DNA of 64,000 nt from Halomonas nitroreducens (GTDB lineage Bacteria > Pseudomonadota > Gammaproteobacteria > Pseudomonadales > Halomonadaceae). A model generated the notes under the pieces. It was given only the letters and a program-made list of their open reading frames with translations. It was not told the DNA's origin and did not search any database. Every line of letters starts with the position of its first letter. The first letter of the stretch is position 1. Positions 46,512-57,538 of this stretch are shown one piece after another. The position numbers were made by a program, and so were the translations under genes. Location of the stretch: positions 1 through 64,000 of the forward strand of contig NZ_RXNS01000022.1 in NCBI RefSeq assembly GCF_003966155.1, written 5' to 3'.

Positions 46512-47050
46512 GGCGTCGCCTCCGCCGGCTGACGCCGGATCGCCAGGCGCAGCTTTCGACAGAAGGCCGCGTCGCTGGCGGTGCGCGACTCCCGCATCGC
46601 GCCGCGCCAGTCGAACAACCGGTAGTCCCGGGTCACCCGGACCCGCTCCGGCCCCACCACCGCCGAGACGCGCTCGATCTCGGTGGCCTCCTCGTCGATC
46701 GCGGCATACCCCACCCCCATGCCCAGCACCACGCCGGAGGCGACGCGCCCCCCGCTGCCACCCACCACGAAGCCACCCAGTCGGGGACCAGGGTCGACGG
46801 CGTTATGGTAGATGGTCCGCTTGGCGCGCTCGGCGCTGACCAGGCCCAGCTCGACCGCGGTGTGACGCACCAGGAAATCCTCGTCCTCGAGGGCCGCGAC
46901 GACCCGCGGCAGGGTCGTCGGCGGGGTGTCGGCATCGACCGGCCAGTGACAGGCCGGGTCGGGTGGCGGCTCGGCCACGGGCAGGCTCGCGGGCCCAGCC
47001 TGACAGCCAGCCAGGACCACCAGCAGACATGCCCACCACGCTCGCTGCAT
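46508..47050 (-). CDS. Hypothetical lipoprotein with glycine-rich segment
   Basis: A 180-residue lipoprotein (lipobox VLAGC). A glycine-rich stretch (GGFVVGGSGGRVASGVVLGMGVGYA) gives a possible membrane-inserting segment in the middle, followed by a charged domain. It is translationally coupled to the downstream lipoprotein gene, so the two probably act together in the envelope. No known family was recognised. Confidence 0.65.
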   Translation of the reverse strand: MQRAWWACLLVVLAGCQAGPASLPVAEPPPDPACHWPVDADTPPTTLPRVVAALEDEDFLVRHTAVELGLVSAERAKRTIYHNAVDPGPRLGGFVVGGSGGRVASGVVLGMGVGYAAIDEEATEIERVSAVVGPERVRVTRDYRLFDWRGAMRESRTASDAAFCRKLRLAIRRQPAEATP

Positions 47051-47238
47051 CGCCCCACTCCCCCATGGCCTCTCGTGAGTCTAGGTCAGTGAGCCAGGAT
47101 CCGCCCAAGCCCTTGAAGCGCCGTGCCTTCGCCCGCACGTCATGCAACGAGCCTATGATGGCGATGCACGGAATTCGCTTACCCCAGCGCCATCCCGCTG
47201 CCTACACTGGCATCCAACGCGATCAAGGAGGCATTCGC

Positions 47239-47712
47239 ATGAGCGACACCAACAGCATCGGCCTGCACGAGTCCAGCGCCAGCCAGCTTGCCGAGCGGCT
47301 CAATGTCCTGCTGGCCAACTACCAGATCTTCTACATGAACGTGCGCGGCTATCACTGGAACGTGAAGGGGCACGACTTCTTCCAGCTGCACACCAAGTTC
47401 GAGGAGTTCTACACCGACCTGCTGATGAAGGTCGACGAGGTGGCCGAGCGCGTCCTCACCCTCGGCCACAAGCCGGTGCACGCCTACAGTGACTACTTCC
47501 GCATCGCCAGCATCCAGGAAGACAAGGACGTCCACGACGGGGAGGCCTGCGTGCGCGGCGTCCTGCAGGGCTACCAGTCGCTGATCGAGTTGCAGCGCGA
47601 GATCCTCTCGCTGGCCTCGGATGCCGACGACGAGGGCACCGCCGCCCAGGTCGGCGACTACATCCGCGAGCAGGAAAAGACCGTCTGGATGCTCAATGCC
47701 TACCTGGGCTGA
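47239..47712 (+). CDS. dps: Dps-family ferritin-like protein
   Basis: A 157-residue Dps/miniferritin. The ferroxidase-site segment reads YHWNVKGHDFFQLHTKFEEF, followed by DEVAERVLTLG, which supplies the inter-subunit iron ligands. It stores iron and protects DNA under oxidative stress or starvation; the N-terminus is short and not lysine-rich, so DNA binding may be weak. AAGGAGG precedes the ATG. A clear terminator follows the stop. Confidence 0.93.
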   Translation: MSDTNSIGLHESSASQLAERLNVLLANYQIFYMNVRGYHWNVKGHDFFQLHTKFEEFYTDLLMKVDEVAERVLTLGHKPVHAYSDYFRIASIQEDKDVHDGEACVRGVLQGYQSLIELQREILSLASDADDEGTAAQVGDYIREQEKTVWMLNAYLG

Positions 47713-47736
47713 CACCCGGCACGCTAGCGTATGTCG

Positions 47737-47760
47737 ACGCCGCCCTCGGGCGGCGTTTTT
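47737..47760 (+). terminator. Rho-independent terminator of dps
   Basis: An 8-bp stem, ACGCCGCC with loop CTCG and GGCGGCGT, runs into TTTTT. Its end abuts the stop codon of the convergent rmuC gene. Confidence 0.92.
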
Positions 47761-49163
47761 CATGGCCGCCCGCCCTCCTCGTCAGCGCCTGCCCGCTCCC
47801 CCTCGGCGGCACGCACCAGCTCGACGGGCAACGGTTTCTTCATGCGCACTCCCAGGCGCTCGAGGGCCGTGGCCTGGGCCACCAGGCTGCCCTGGCCCTC
47901 GGCGAGCCGGTTCATGGCCCGGCGATGGCTGTCGCCGGCTCGCTCCAGGTGACGGCCGACCTCCTCGAGGCTCTCGACGAAGCCGCTGAACTTGGTCAGC
48001 AGCCGCTCGGCCCGCGCGCCGATCAGGCGGGCGTTCTCGTTCTGCCGCTCGAGGCTCCACAGGCCGGCCACCGTGCGCAGGCTCGCCAGCAGGGTGGTCG
48101 GGGTGACCATCACCACCTGGCGGTCGAAGGCCTCCTGGAAGAGCGTCGGGTCCCGCTCGAAGGCGGCGGCGAAAGCCGGCTCCACCGGCACGAAAAGGAA
48201 CACGAAGTCCGGCGCCCGCAACCCCGGCAGCCCGGGGTAGTCCTTGGCGGAGAGCCCCTGGACGTGGCTGCGCAGCGACTGCAGATGGGCCTGCATCGCC
48301 GACTCGCGCTCGGCATCCTGCTCGGCATTGACCACCCGGGTCCAGGCGCTGAGCGACACCTTGGCGTCGACGATCAGATGACGGTCCTCGGGCAGGTAGA
48401 TGATCGCATCCGGGCGCTGACGTCCCTGCTCGCCGGATAGCGACACCTCGCGGCGGTACTCGATGTCGCGGCGCAGGCCACTGCGCTCGAGCACCGTCTC
48501 CAGGATCAACTCGCCCCAGTTGCCCTGGGCCTTCTGGTCGCCCTTCAGCGCCCTGGCCAGGCCCGCCGCCTCGTCGCCGAGGCGCGCATTGAGGCCGGCC
48601 AGCTGGTCGAGCTGGGCCTTCAGCGAGCCCCGCTCACGCTGTTCCTGGCCGTGGAGATGCTCCACCCGCTGACGGAACTGCTCGACCTGCTCGCGAAACG
48701 GCTTGAGCAGCGCCTCGAGGCTCTCGCGACTCTGGGCGCTGTAGGCCTGCTGGCGCTCCTCGAAGACGCGGCTGGCGAGCTGGTGGAATTCCTCCTTGAG
48801 CCGCTCGCGGGCTTCCTCGAGCAGGGCCAACTGCTCGCGGTGGCGCAGCGCCGCCTGTTCCCGCTCGGTCTCCAGCCGGGCCGCCCGCTCGCGCTGCTCG
48901 GCCAGCCGGTCGCGGACCTGGAGGAGCTCGGCTTCCACAGCGGCCAGGCGCTCCCGGCAGCCATCCAGCTGGGCGTCGCTCTGGGTCAGCTCCTGCTCGA
49001 GGCGCACCGCGGCGGCTTCGCGCTCGGCCAGGCGAGCCCCCGCCGCCGCCAGCCGCCGTCGCTGGGCGATCCCCCAGCCGAGGGCCAGCAGGGCCAGGGC
49101 CCCCAGGCCGACCAGCCATGGCCAGCCCTGCCGCACCCCTTCCTGCCAGTCGAGCATGGTCAT
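47760..49163 (-). CDS. rmuC: DNA recombination protein RmuC
   Basis: A 467-residue RmuC. An N-terminal membrane helix (about 17-33) is followed by a long coiled coil (about 35-190) and the nuclease-like RmuC domain (about 200-420) with QGNWGELILETVLERSGL and HLIVDAKVSL. It limits inversion at short inverted repeats and is thought to act on DNA at replication forks. The C-terminal tail is acidic and variable. Confidence 0.94.
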   Translation of the reverse strand: MTMLDWQEGVRQGWPWLVGLGALALLALGWGIAQRRRLAAAGARLAEREAAAVRLEQELTQSDAQLDGCRERLAAVEAELLQVRDRLAEQRERAARLETEREQAALRHREQLALLEEARERLKEEFHQLASRVFEERQQAYSAQSRESLEALLKPFREQVEQFRQRVEHLHGQEQRERGSLKAQLDQLAGLNARLGDEAAGLARALKGDQKAQGNWGELILETVLERSGLRRDIEYRREVSLSGEQGRQRPDAIIYLPEDRHLIVDAKVSLSAWTRVVNAEQDAERESAMQAHLQSLRSHVQGLSAKDYPGLPGLRAPDFVFLFVPVEPAFAAAFERDPTLFQEAFDRQVVMVTPTTLLASLRTVAGLWSLERQNENARLIGARAERLLTKFSGFVESLEEVGRHLERAGDSHRRAMNRLAEGQGSLVAQATALERLGVRMKKPLPVELVRAAEGERAGADEEGGRP

Positions 49164-49318
49164 CTCCGCGGTGAGTCGGTGAATTGTGAAGGCATATGGC
49201 CCCCCCTCTCATATCAGGAAAGCGTGAACACCCCGCCGCGGGGGAGCACTATACTCAAGGCCAGGGAACGAAGGAGTGAAGGCGTCGATCGCTCGTCAAG
49301 ACTTCCGAGGTACCCACC

Positions 49319-49666
49319 ATGAACCGACACCTGCTGGCCGCCTGCCTGGCGGCCCTGATCCTGGCCCTGTGCCTGCCGGCCATGGCCGACCGCGGCCATC
49401 ATTCTCCCGGCCGCTTCGGCAGCGACTTCCATCATCCGGCCCGCTTCGGCCAGAGCGCCCACCAACAGCGCCACCACCCGGCAGCGCTGCGCTACGGACA
49501 CCGCTCGCACCGGGTGGAGCGCCAGGTATTCTTCGTGACGCCCCGCCACCGCCATAAGCGCCACCGGCACTTCCGGCATCGCCATGGTGGCCACCGCCAC
49601 CACAGCGACATCCCGCTGGTCACCGTGGACGATTTTCCGCTGCTGCGCATCCGGGTGAATCACTGA
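49319..49666 (+). CDS. Histidine-rich exported protein
   Basis: A 115-residue precursor with a clear signal peptide (cleavage near LPAMAD). The mature part of about 92 residues holds roughly 19 histidines, in clusters such as RHRHKRHRHFRHRHGGHRHH, plus many arginines, and ends in a regular strand-like tail (IPLVTVDDFPLLRIRVNH). Histidine clusters suggest periplasmic zinc, nickel or copper binding, and the positive charge also permits polyanion binding. No known family was recognised. TATACT at about 49249 may be its -10 box. Confidence 0.75.
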   Translation: MNRHLLAACLAALILALCLPAMADRGHHSPGRFGSDFHHPARFGQSAHQQRHHPAALRYGHRSHRVERQVFFVTPRHRHKRHRHFRHRHGGHRHHSDIPLVTVDDFPLLRIRVNH

Positions 49667-49685
49667 GGACGCGCATCCGGCCGCC

Positions 49686-51152
49686 TCAGGACGCCGGGCG
49701 CGCCAGGTCCTCGATCAGGCTGCACAGCACGCCCCAGAACTCCTCCACCGAGGCGATCTCGACCCGCTCGTCCGGGGAGTGGGCGCCGCGGATCAGCGGG
49801 CCGAAGGAGATCATCTCCATGTCGGGGTACTTGGCGCCGAGGATCCCGCACTCGAGGCCGGCATGGATCACCTTGATCTCCGGGTCGACGCCCAGCCGGG
49901 CCCGATGCAGCGCGCAGAATCGCGCCAGTAACGGACTCTCCGGGTCAGGGGTCCAGCCCGGATAGGCGTTTTCGACCCGGGTCCGCGCCCCGATCAGCTC
50001 GAACAGGGCCCGCAAGCGGTCGGCGATGTCGGCGGTGGCGCTGTCACGCAGCGAGCGCACCAGCGCGCAGAGATGGAAGCGGCCCTCCGTCAGGCTGACC
50101 ACCCCCAGGTTGTTTGAGGTCTCGACCACGCCGGGCACATCGACGCTCATGCGCTCGACTCCGCAGGGAGCGGCATGCAGGGCCGCGATCAGCAGCCGGC
50201 TGGCGTCCCGGGTCAGGGCCTCGGCGGGTCGCGTCCCGACGGCGGTCAACGCCAGCTGCAGCTCATCGTCGGCCCCGGCCAGTTCGTCGCGCAGCTCGAT
50301 CTCGAGCGCCATCAGGCGTTCGCGGGCGGCCTCGACCTCCACCGCCGGCAGGGCCAGAGTGGCGAAGGCCTCCCGGGGCAGGGCATTGCGCAGGGTGCCG
50401 CCCTGATAGTCCACCAGCCGCGCGTCGAGAGCCTCCAGGGCGCGCAGCACCCGCACCAGCAGGCGATTGGCGTTGCCGCGCCCCTTGTGGATATCGATGC
50501 CCGAGTGGCCACCGACCAGCCCGGTCACCGACAGAAGCAGGGCGCTCTCGTCCTCGGCGAGCACGGCGGTGGGCAGCTGGGCGTCGACCACCACGTCGGC
50601 ACCGCCGGCGCAGCCGATATACACCTGGCCGCGGTCCTCCGAGTCGAGGTTGAGCAGCAGCCGTCCCCCGAGCCAGTCCTCGGCGAGATTCAGGGCGCCG
50701 CCCATGGAGGATTCCTCCTCCAGGGTGAACAGGCCCTCGAGGGGCCCATGGACCAGATCGTCAGCCTCGAGCACCGCCAGGGCCGCCGCCACGCCGAGGC
50801 CGTTATCGGCGCCCAGGGTGGTATGGCGAGCATGCAGCCAGCCGTCCTCGACGTAGGTCTCGAGGGGATCCCGGGTGAAGTCATGGGGATGGTCGGCGTT
50901 GGCCTGGGCCACCATGTCCAGGTGGCCCTGCAGGACCAGGCCGGGCGCGGCCTCGTGGCCGGGCGTCGCCGGCTTGCGGATGCGCAGGTTGCCCGCCGCG
51001 TCGCGGTCGTGGGCCAGGCCGCGGGCGTCGGCCCAGGCCTGCAGCTTGGCCACCAGCGTCGCCTCGTGCCCCGAGGGCCGCGGCGTGTTGCACAGGGTGC
51101 GGAAATGCCGCCATAGCGGGCGTGGCGAGAGCTGCTCGAGATGTGCGTTCAT
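49686..51152 (-). CDS. pepD: Aminoacyl-histidine dipeptidase (peptidase D)
   Basis: A 488-residue M20C dipeptidase, near the 485 of E. coli PepD, that hydrolyses Xaa-His (carnosine-like) and other dipeptides in the cytoplasm. Metal motifs are LQGHLDMVAQ, TTLGADNGLGVA and FTLEEESSMGGA; SGLVGGHSGIDIHKGRGNA-like VGGHSGIDIHKGRGNA is the dimerisation-domain motif. The ATG at 51152 is the start. It lies 32 bp from the tmcA stop on the same strand. Confidence 0.95.
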   Translation of the reverse strand: MNAHLEQLSPRPLWRHFRTLCNTPRPSGHEATLVAKLQAWADARGLAHDRDAAGNLRIRKPATPGHEAAPGLVLQGHLDMVAQANADHPHDFTRDPLETYVEDGWLHARHTTLGADNGLGVAAALAVLEADDLVHGPLEGLFTLEEESSMGGALNLAEDWLGGRLLLNLDSEDRGQVYIGCAGGADVVVDAQLPTAVLAEDESALLLSVTGLVGGHSGIDIHKGRGNANRLLVRVLRALEALDARLVDYQGGTLRNALPREAFATLALPAVEVEAARERLMALEIELRDELAGADDELQLALTAVGTRPAEALTRDASRLLIAALHAAPCGVERMSVDVPGVVETSNNLGVVSLTEGRFHLCALVRSLRDSATADIADRLRALFELIGARTRVENAYPGWTPDPESPLLARFCALHRARLGVDPEIKVIHAGLECGILGAKYPDMEMISFGPLIRGAHSPDERVEIASVEEFWGVLCSLIEDLARPAS

Positions 51153-51184
51153 GGCGCTTCTGTATCGGGGTTGACCCGGAAACT

Positions 51185-53404
51185 CTACCGGCCGGCCTCG
51201 TCTGTGGAAAGCCTCGGCACGCTCAGCCAGGCGCCCACGGTGCGCCGCCGCCAGGCCGCGACCTGGCGAGCGCCGGTCAGGCCCAGCCGGTTCGCCAGCC
51301 AGGTCTCGTCGCGGCCCTGAAAGGCCCAGGCCGCCAGCAGGCCAAGCTCGGGGGCGCCGCCGGCGAGGGGGGCCGCCCGGCGGATCAGCGCCTGCAACGC
51401 CGGGCGTGCCAGGGCGGGCTCGCGGTGGCCATGGGCCACGTCCTCCAGGTCGGCGCGGTCCTCGTCGGAAAGCGGCTCGGCGTCCCCCTCGGCCAGCAAG
51501 GCGAGAACCACGCCCGGATCGAGGTCGGCCAGCTCGAAGGCCAGCAGGGCCGGCAGCTGCCGATGAAATCGCCTCACCAGGCGCAGGGCCAGGCCCTCGC
51601 CCTCCACGCTGGTGGCCTGAACCACCATCAGGGCGTGCTCGCCAGTGGCAGCCTCCCGGCTCAGGCCGAGGCGCACGGCCCAAAAGCCCTGGGCCTGCCA
51701 GAAGGCCAGCAGTCCCGGCTCGGCGCCGAAGCTCGCTCCCAGCAGGTCGATGCCCTCCGCCCGGGCCCGCTGTCGCTCGACCTCGAGCAGTCGTGCCCCC
51801 AGCCCCTGCCGGCGGGCCGCCGGATGCACGGCGATGCGCAGCACCCGGCGCAGCCGGCCGGTCAGGGCCGCCCGTTCACCGGCATGGGCGGCCAGCGACT
51901 GGGCCAGCAGGTGACCGCGAGGGCGGCGCTCACCTCGCGCCACCCGCTCGGCGAGTCCCGCCTCGAAGCCCCCCTCGTCACCGGTTACCGCCACGCCCTG
52001 GGGCCCCCGATCGTCCTCGAGAGTGGTGATGCGCGCGCCGGGGGCGTCCAGCAGGCGCCGCAGGTCACTCGGCGTGGTGCGGTAGTGGGCTTGTACCAGC
52101 AGGCCGAACAGGGCCCGCAGGCGCGACTCGTCACGGGCCAGGGCATCGCGGTCGGCCAGCTGCCAGCGTAACGCCCCGCCGCCAGGGGCCACGGGTTCGG
52201 CATCCAGCATCAGCAGCCGCGCGGTCAACGCCTCGAGGGGATCCTGCTCGGCCCAGCGAATCGGTGCCTCGAGCCGCCACTCGCGCCATTCCGGTGTCAG
52301 CCGCTCCAGCCGCTCGCGGAAGCGCAGTGCGAAGCCGCGCCCCGCCCCCTCGTAGCCATGCACCGTGGTGGAAAAGGCGATCCGCGGAAAGGCTTCCAGC
52401 CACTGGCCAAGCAACCCGGCGGGGATCGCCGCGGCCTCGTCGACCAGCAGGCGGGTCCCCGGGCCGCCGGCGTCGCCGCGCTCGACCCGGGCACTGAGCT
52501 CGTCGGGGGCCAGGAAGGTCAGCGTCGCGGTGCCGGCCCGAAAGCAATGGCCCTCGCGACGCCCTCCCGGACAGAGCGCGACCAGCCGCTCGAAGAGCCC
52601 GGCCACCGCTGCAGGACGTGGCGCCGTGACCAGCAGCTCCGACTCGCCCCGGGCCAGCAGCCGGGCACAGGCGATCCCCAGGGCGGCGGTCTTGCCGCGT
52701 CCCCGGTCGGCGGTGAGCACCAGCGGTCGGCGACGGCGCAGCCGCACCAGCCGCGCCACGGCCTCGGCCTGGTCGCCGGTCAGGCAGTCGGGATCCGTCG
52801 GCACTGGCAGGGAGGCCGGCGCCGGCGGCCAGACCGGGAGCACGGGCGACCCGCCGGCGGGCCAGCGCATGGCCTCGGGCGCCGCTACCAGCAGCCGGGC
52901 CAGGCGCGCGAGGTAACGGGCCTCCAGCTGCTCGGCTCGCCAGGGGTGCTCGGCCAGGCGGGCATAGTCCGCGTCGGGGCGAGCGCCCCAGTCGTCGGGC
53001 GTGAGCAGCACCAGCAGTCCCCCGGCGCGCAGAGTGCCGGACAGCGCCCCGAAGGCATCGGGATCGAAGCCCGCCTCCGGGGAGACCGCATCGACGATGA
53101 CCAGGTCGTGCTCGCCGCCGAGTCGGGTCCGCGCCTTGGCCGCTGGCAGCGGACAGACGTCGTCCGCTGCCAGCGGCGCCAGTGCCGGCCCCAGCCACAG
53201 GGGGGCCACCCAGGGCCGGGCGTGCCACAGGGCCAGGCCCCGGGCCAGCGCCTGCCCGGCGGCGGCCGGCACCCACAGCAGTGCGCGGTGACGGCGACGC
53301 GCGAGTGCGTCCGCCGCGGCCAGCAGCCGGGCGATGGCGTCGGGATCGGTGTCGGAACGGCCTGAAGCCGCCCCGGGGACGGCTTCAGGTGGTCGGGAGG
53401 CCAA
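51185..53404 (-). CDS. tmcA: tRNA(Met) cytidine acetyltransferase
   Basis: About 739 residues. TmcA makes N4-acetylcytidine at the wobble position of elongator tRNA-Met using ATP and acetyl-CoA. An N-terminal DUF1726-like part is followed by the helicase-like ATPase (Walker A ADRGRGKTAALG, DEAAAIP) and a GNAT domain (RIAVHPAARRQGLGARLLEVE) with a C-terminal tRNA-binding region. No ATG fits the start; the TTG at 53404 with GAGGG upstream is proposed. The frame remains open upstream through dctM by chance, so the start is uncertain by a few residues. Confidence 0.9.
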   Translation of the reverse strand: MASRPPEAVPGAASGRSDTDPDAIARLLAAADALARRRHRALLWVPAAAGQALARGLALWHARPWVAPLWLGPALAPLAADDVCPLPAAKARTRLGGEHDLVIVDAVSPEAGFDPDAFGALSGTLRAGGLLVLLTPDDWGARPDADYARLAEHPWRAEQLEARYLARLARLLVAAPEAMRWPAGGSPVLPVWPPAPASLPVPTDPDCLTGDQAEAVARLVRLRRRRPLVLTADRGRGKTAALGIACARLLARGESELLVTAPRPAAVAGLFERLVALCPGGRREGHCFRAGTATLTFLAPDELSARVERGDAGGPGTRLLVDEAAAIPAGLLGQWLEAFPRIAFSTTVHGYEGAGRGFALRFRERLERLTPEWREWRLEAPIRWAEQDPLEALTARLLMLDAEPVAPGGGALRWQLADRDALARDESRLRALFGLLVQAHYRTTPSDLRRLLDAPGARITTLEDDRGPQGVAVTGDEGGFEAGLAERVARGERRPRGHLLAQSLAAHAGERAALTGRLRRVLRIAVHPAARRQGLGARLLEVERQRARAEGIDLLGASFGAEPGLLAFWQAQGFWAVRLGLSREAATGEHALMVVQATSVEGEGLALRLVRRFHRQLPALLAFELADLDPGVVLALLAEGDAEPLSDEDRADLEDVAHGHREPALARPALQALIRRAAPLAGGAPELGLLAAWAFQGRDETWLANRLGLTGARQVAAWRRRTVGAWLSVPRLSTDEAGR

Positions 53405-53442
53405 GGCGCATGCCCTCGACGTCAGGATGTCGTCAAAGGATC

Positions 53443-54806
<1,364 letters not shown>

Positions 54807-54807
<1 letters not shown>

Positions 54808-55436
54808 CAGGACGCGTCTCCCTTGGCGTTATCGGAGGCGATGGGCTTGGGGAAGCCGAACAGCAGGGCGGTGACGCGCAGCAGGCGCGACAGGGCCGCC
54901 AGGATCAGCAGGGCGAAGGACAGTGCCACCACGGCCTTGAGCACCCAGCGGTGCGACAGCCCGGCCGGCGCCGGGCTGGTCTCGCCCTGGGCGAAGGAAC
55001 TCATGGCGTAGGGCACCATCTCGTAGAGGGCGATGCCGAGGAAGGGCAGCAGCAGCAGCAGGATGCCGAGCAGCTCGATCCAGGCCTGGGCCCGCAGACT
55101 CAGCCGCTCGTGGATGACATCGACGCGCACGTGGTCGTCGGTGGTCAGGGTGTAGGCGAGGCCCAGCAGCCAGGCGGCGCCGGCCAGGTGCCATTGCCAC
55201 TCCTCCAGGGTCACCGACCCCTGGCCGAAGGCGTAGCGCCCCACCACCGCCCAGATGATCACCGCCACCACGACCAGCCACATCCAGGAGGCGGCCTTGC
55301 CGATCAGCGCCAGGGCCGCATCGAGCCACTGGCTCGGGCGGGTCTGGGGCAGCGCGGTGTGATGGTGGACAAGCTCCTCCACCTCGGACGGACGCAGGCC
55401 GTGCGGGTCGGAGGCGTGACGATCAGGCTCCGTCAT
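54807..55436 (-). CDS. dctQ: TRAP transporter small permease (DctQ)
   Basis: A 209-residue DctQ-type subunit with four predicted helices, an unusually long cytoplasmic N-terminus (about 40 residues) and the family-like segment VVGRYAFGQGSVTLEEWQWHL. The start is set at the ATG at 55436. It links the binding protein to DctM. It is coupled to dctM by a one-base overlap. Confidence 0.9.
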
Positions 55437-55458
55437 GGGATCTTCTCTCAAGCCAAGC

Positions 55459-55480
55459 GAGGCCCGCATGCACGGGCCTC
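55459..55480 (-). other. Stem-loop between dctP and dctQ
   Basis: GAGGCCCG-CATGCA-CGGGCCTC forms a perfect 8-bp stem with a 6-nt loop just before dctQ. There is no U-run; it probably keeps dctP message more abundant than the permease part. Confidence 0.6.
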
Positions 55481-55555
55481 GGGATTGTCATGTCCGGCGG
55501 CCGGCACGGCGGCCGGCCACGTTGTTGGCAACCCGGCCGGAGCCGGGCAAGCCGA

Positions 55556-56632
<1,077 letters not shown>

Positions 56633-56794
56633 TGTTGAAGTCTCCATACTCTTGTTGTGTTGCTTCAGCTTCTGCATGTCTCGCCCATCGGCAAGACGAT
56701 GTAAGAATCATCCGGCAGCCCAAGAGGAACTAGGCGACCTTCCTGAGCCAGTGTAGGCCTGCTCCATCAGCAGCGACCAACGATGGCCCGTGAC

Positions 56795-56844
56795 GCTATA
56801 GCGGTCCTCACGCCTTTTCAACTACGGTAAATTGGTATGACCAA
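56795..56844 (-). promoter_or_regulatory. GntR-type operator and candidate promoter of the TRAP operon
   Basis: TTGGT-ATG-ACCAA (56832-56844) is a perfect palindrome within AATTGGTATGACCAAAATT, of the form bound by FCD-type GntR regulators such as UxuR/ExuR. On the minus strand TTGAAA (56816-56821) and TATAGC (56795-56800) are 15 bp apart and lie just downstream. Confidence 0.6.
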
Positions 56845-56849
56845 AATTG

Positions 56850-57538
56850 CGTGCCATCTCGCGAAAGCCGGCGCGGCCGTGACATCTTGCGGAACCCGCT
56901 GTTTCGACGGTAAGCGCAAGCCTTGACTAGAAAAAAAAACCGCCTTGAGATCCTGGGTCGGTGGCGTTGCGGCAGGGCGGGGGCAAACCGTGCTGCGACC
57001 AATGGATAACCTTCAGCGGCGGGGCGCGGGGCCTTAGCGAGAGCGGAGAGGAGCAGGTCGCCGCACCGTCCGGCCGGGGCCGACACCCTCCCCCGGGGAC
57101 ACCAACCACCGGTCGGTGCCAGCGGTGCGCCTTGAGCGAGGGTCCTGCCAAGCTGGCTGAATCTCATTGAGAGCATCTCCCCACATCCGTCGAGACCGGA
57201 ATCGACAGCTTCAGCCTAGGAGCGCCGGGGCGCTATTGAAACGGGCGTCTCATCGCGCAGATTCAACGCAAGGATGAGTGCCACCAAGGGGTTGCACAAT
57301 GTGACCAATGTCGCGGGTGGCGCCGGGATCCGGCGCCCTCCCCTGGCCTCATGCCCACGGCATCGCGCCACGCCTTGCCGTCGACTCGATGCCCGCCCTC
57401 CTGGATGGCACCTCGGGATGACAATCCCGCGTCGGCACGTGGTGCAGCTGCAGGCCGGGGCACCAGCTGATAGTATTCTCGCCTGCACTCTCGTCGCATT
57501 CAGCCGGTTCACGCCCGCTACCGGAAGGAGTCATTCCT
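56850..57538. other. Gene-poor gap before the iron transporter
   Basis: About 690 bp without a convincing gene. The only notable features are a run of nine A at about 56930-56938, a GC-rich stretch around 57010-57130 with short repeats of GGGG/CCCC type, and AAGGAG just before the TTG start at 57539. Short open frames on both strands here have arginine/proline-rich shadow composition and no ribosome-binding sites. Possibly degenerate DNA. Confidence 0.5.

Noticed and set aside
56808..57176. Several short frames in the gap between dctP and the iron permease
   Set aside because: No ribosome-binding sites, no recognisable family, and composition typical of noncoding GC-rich DNA.
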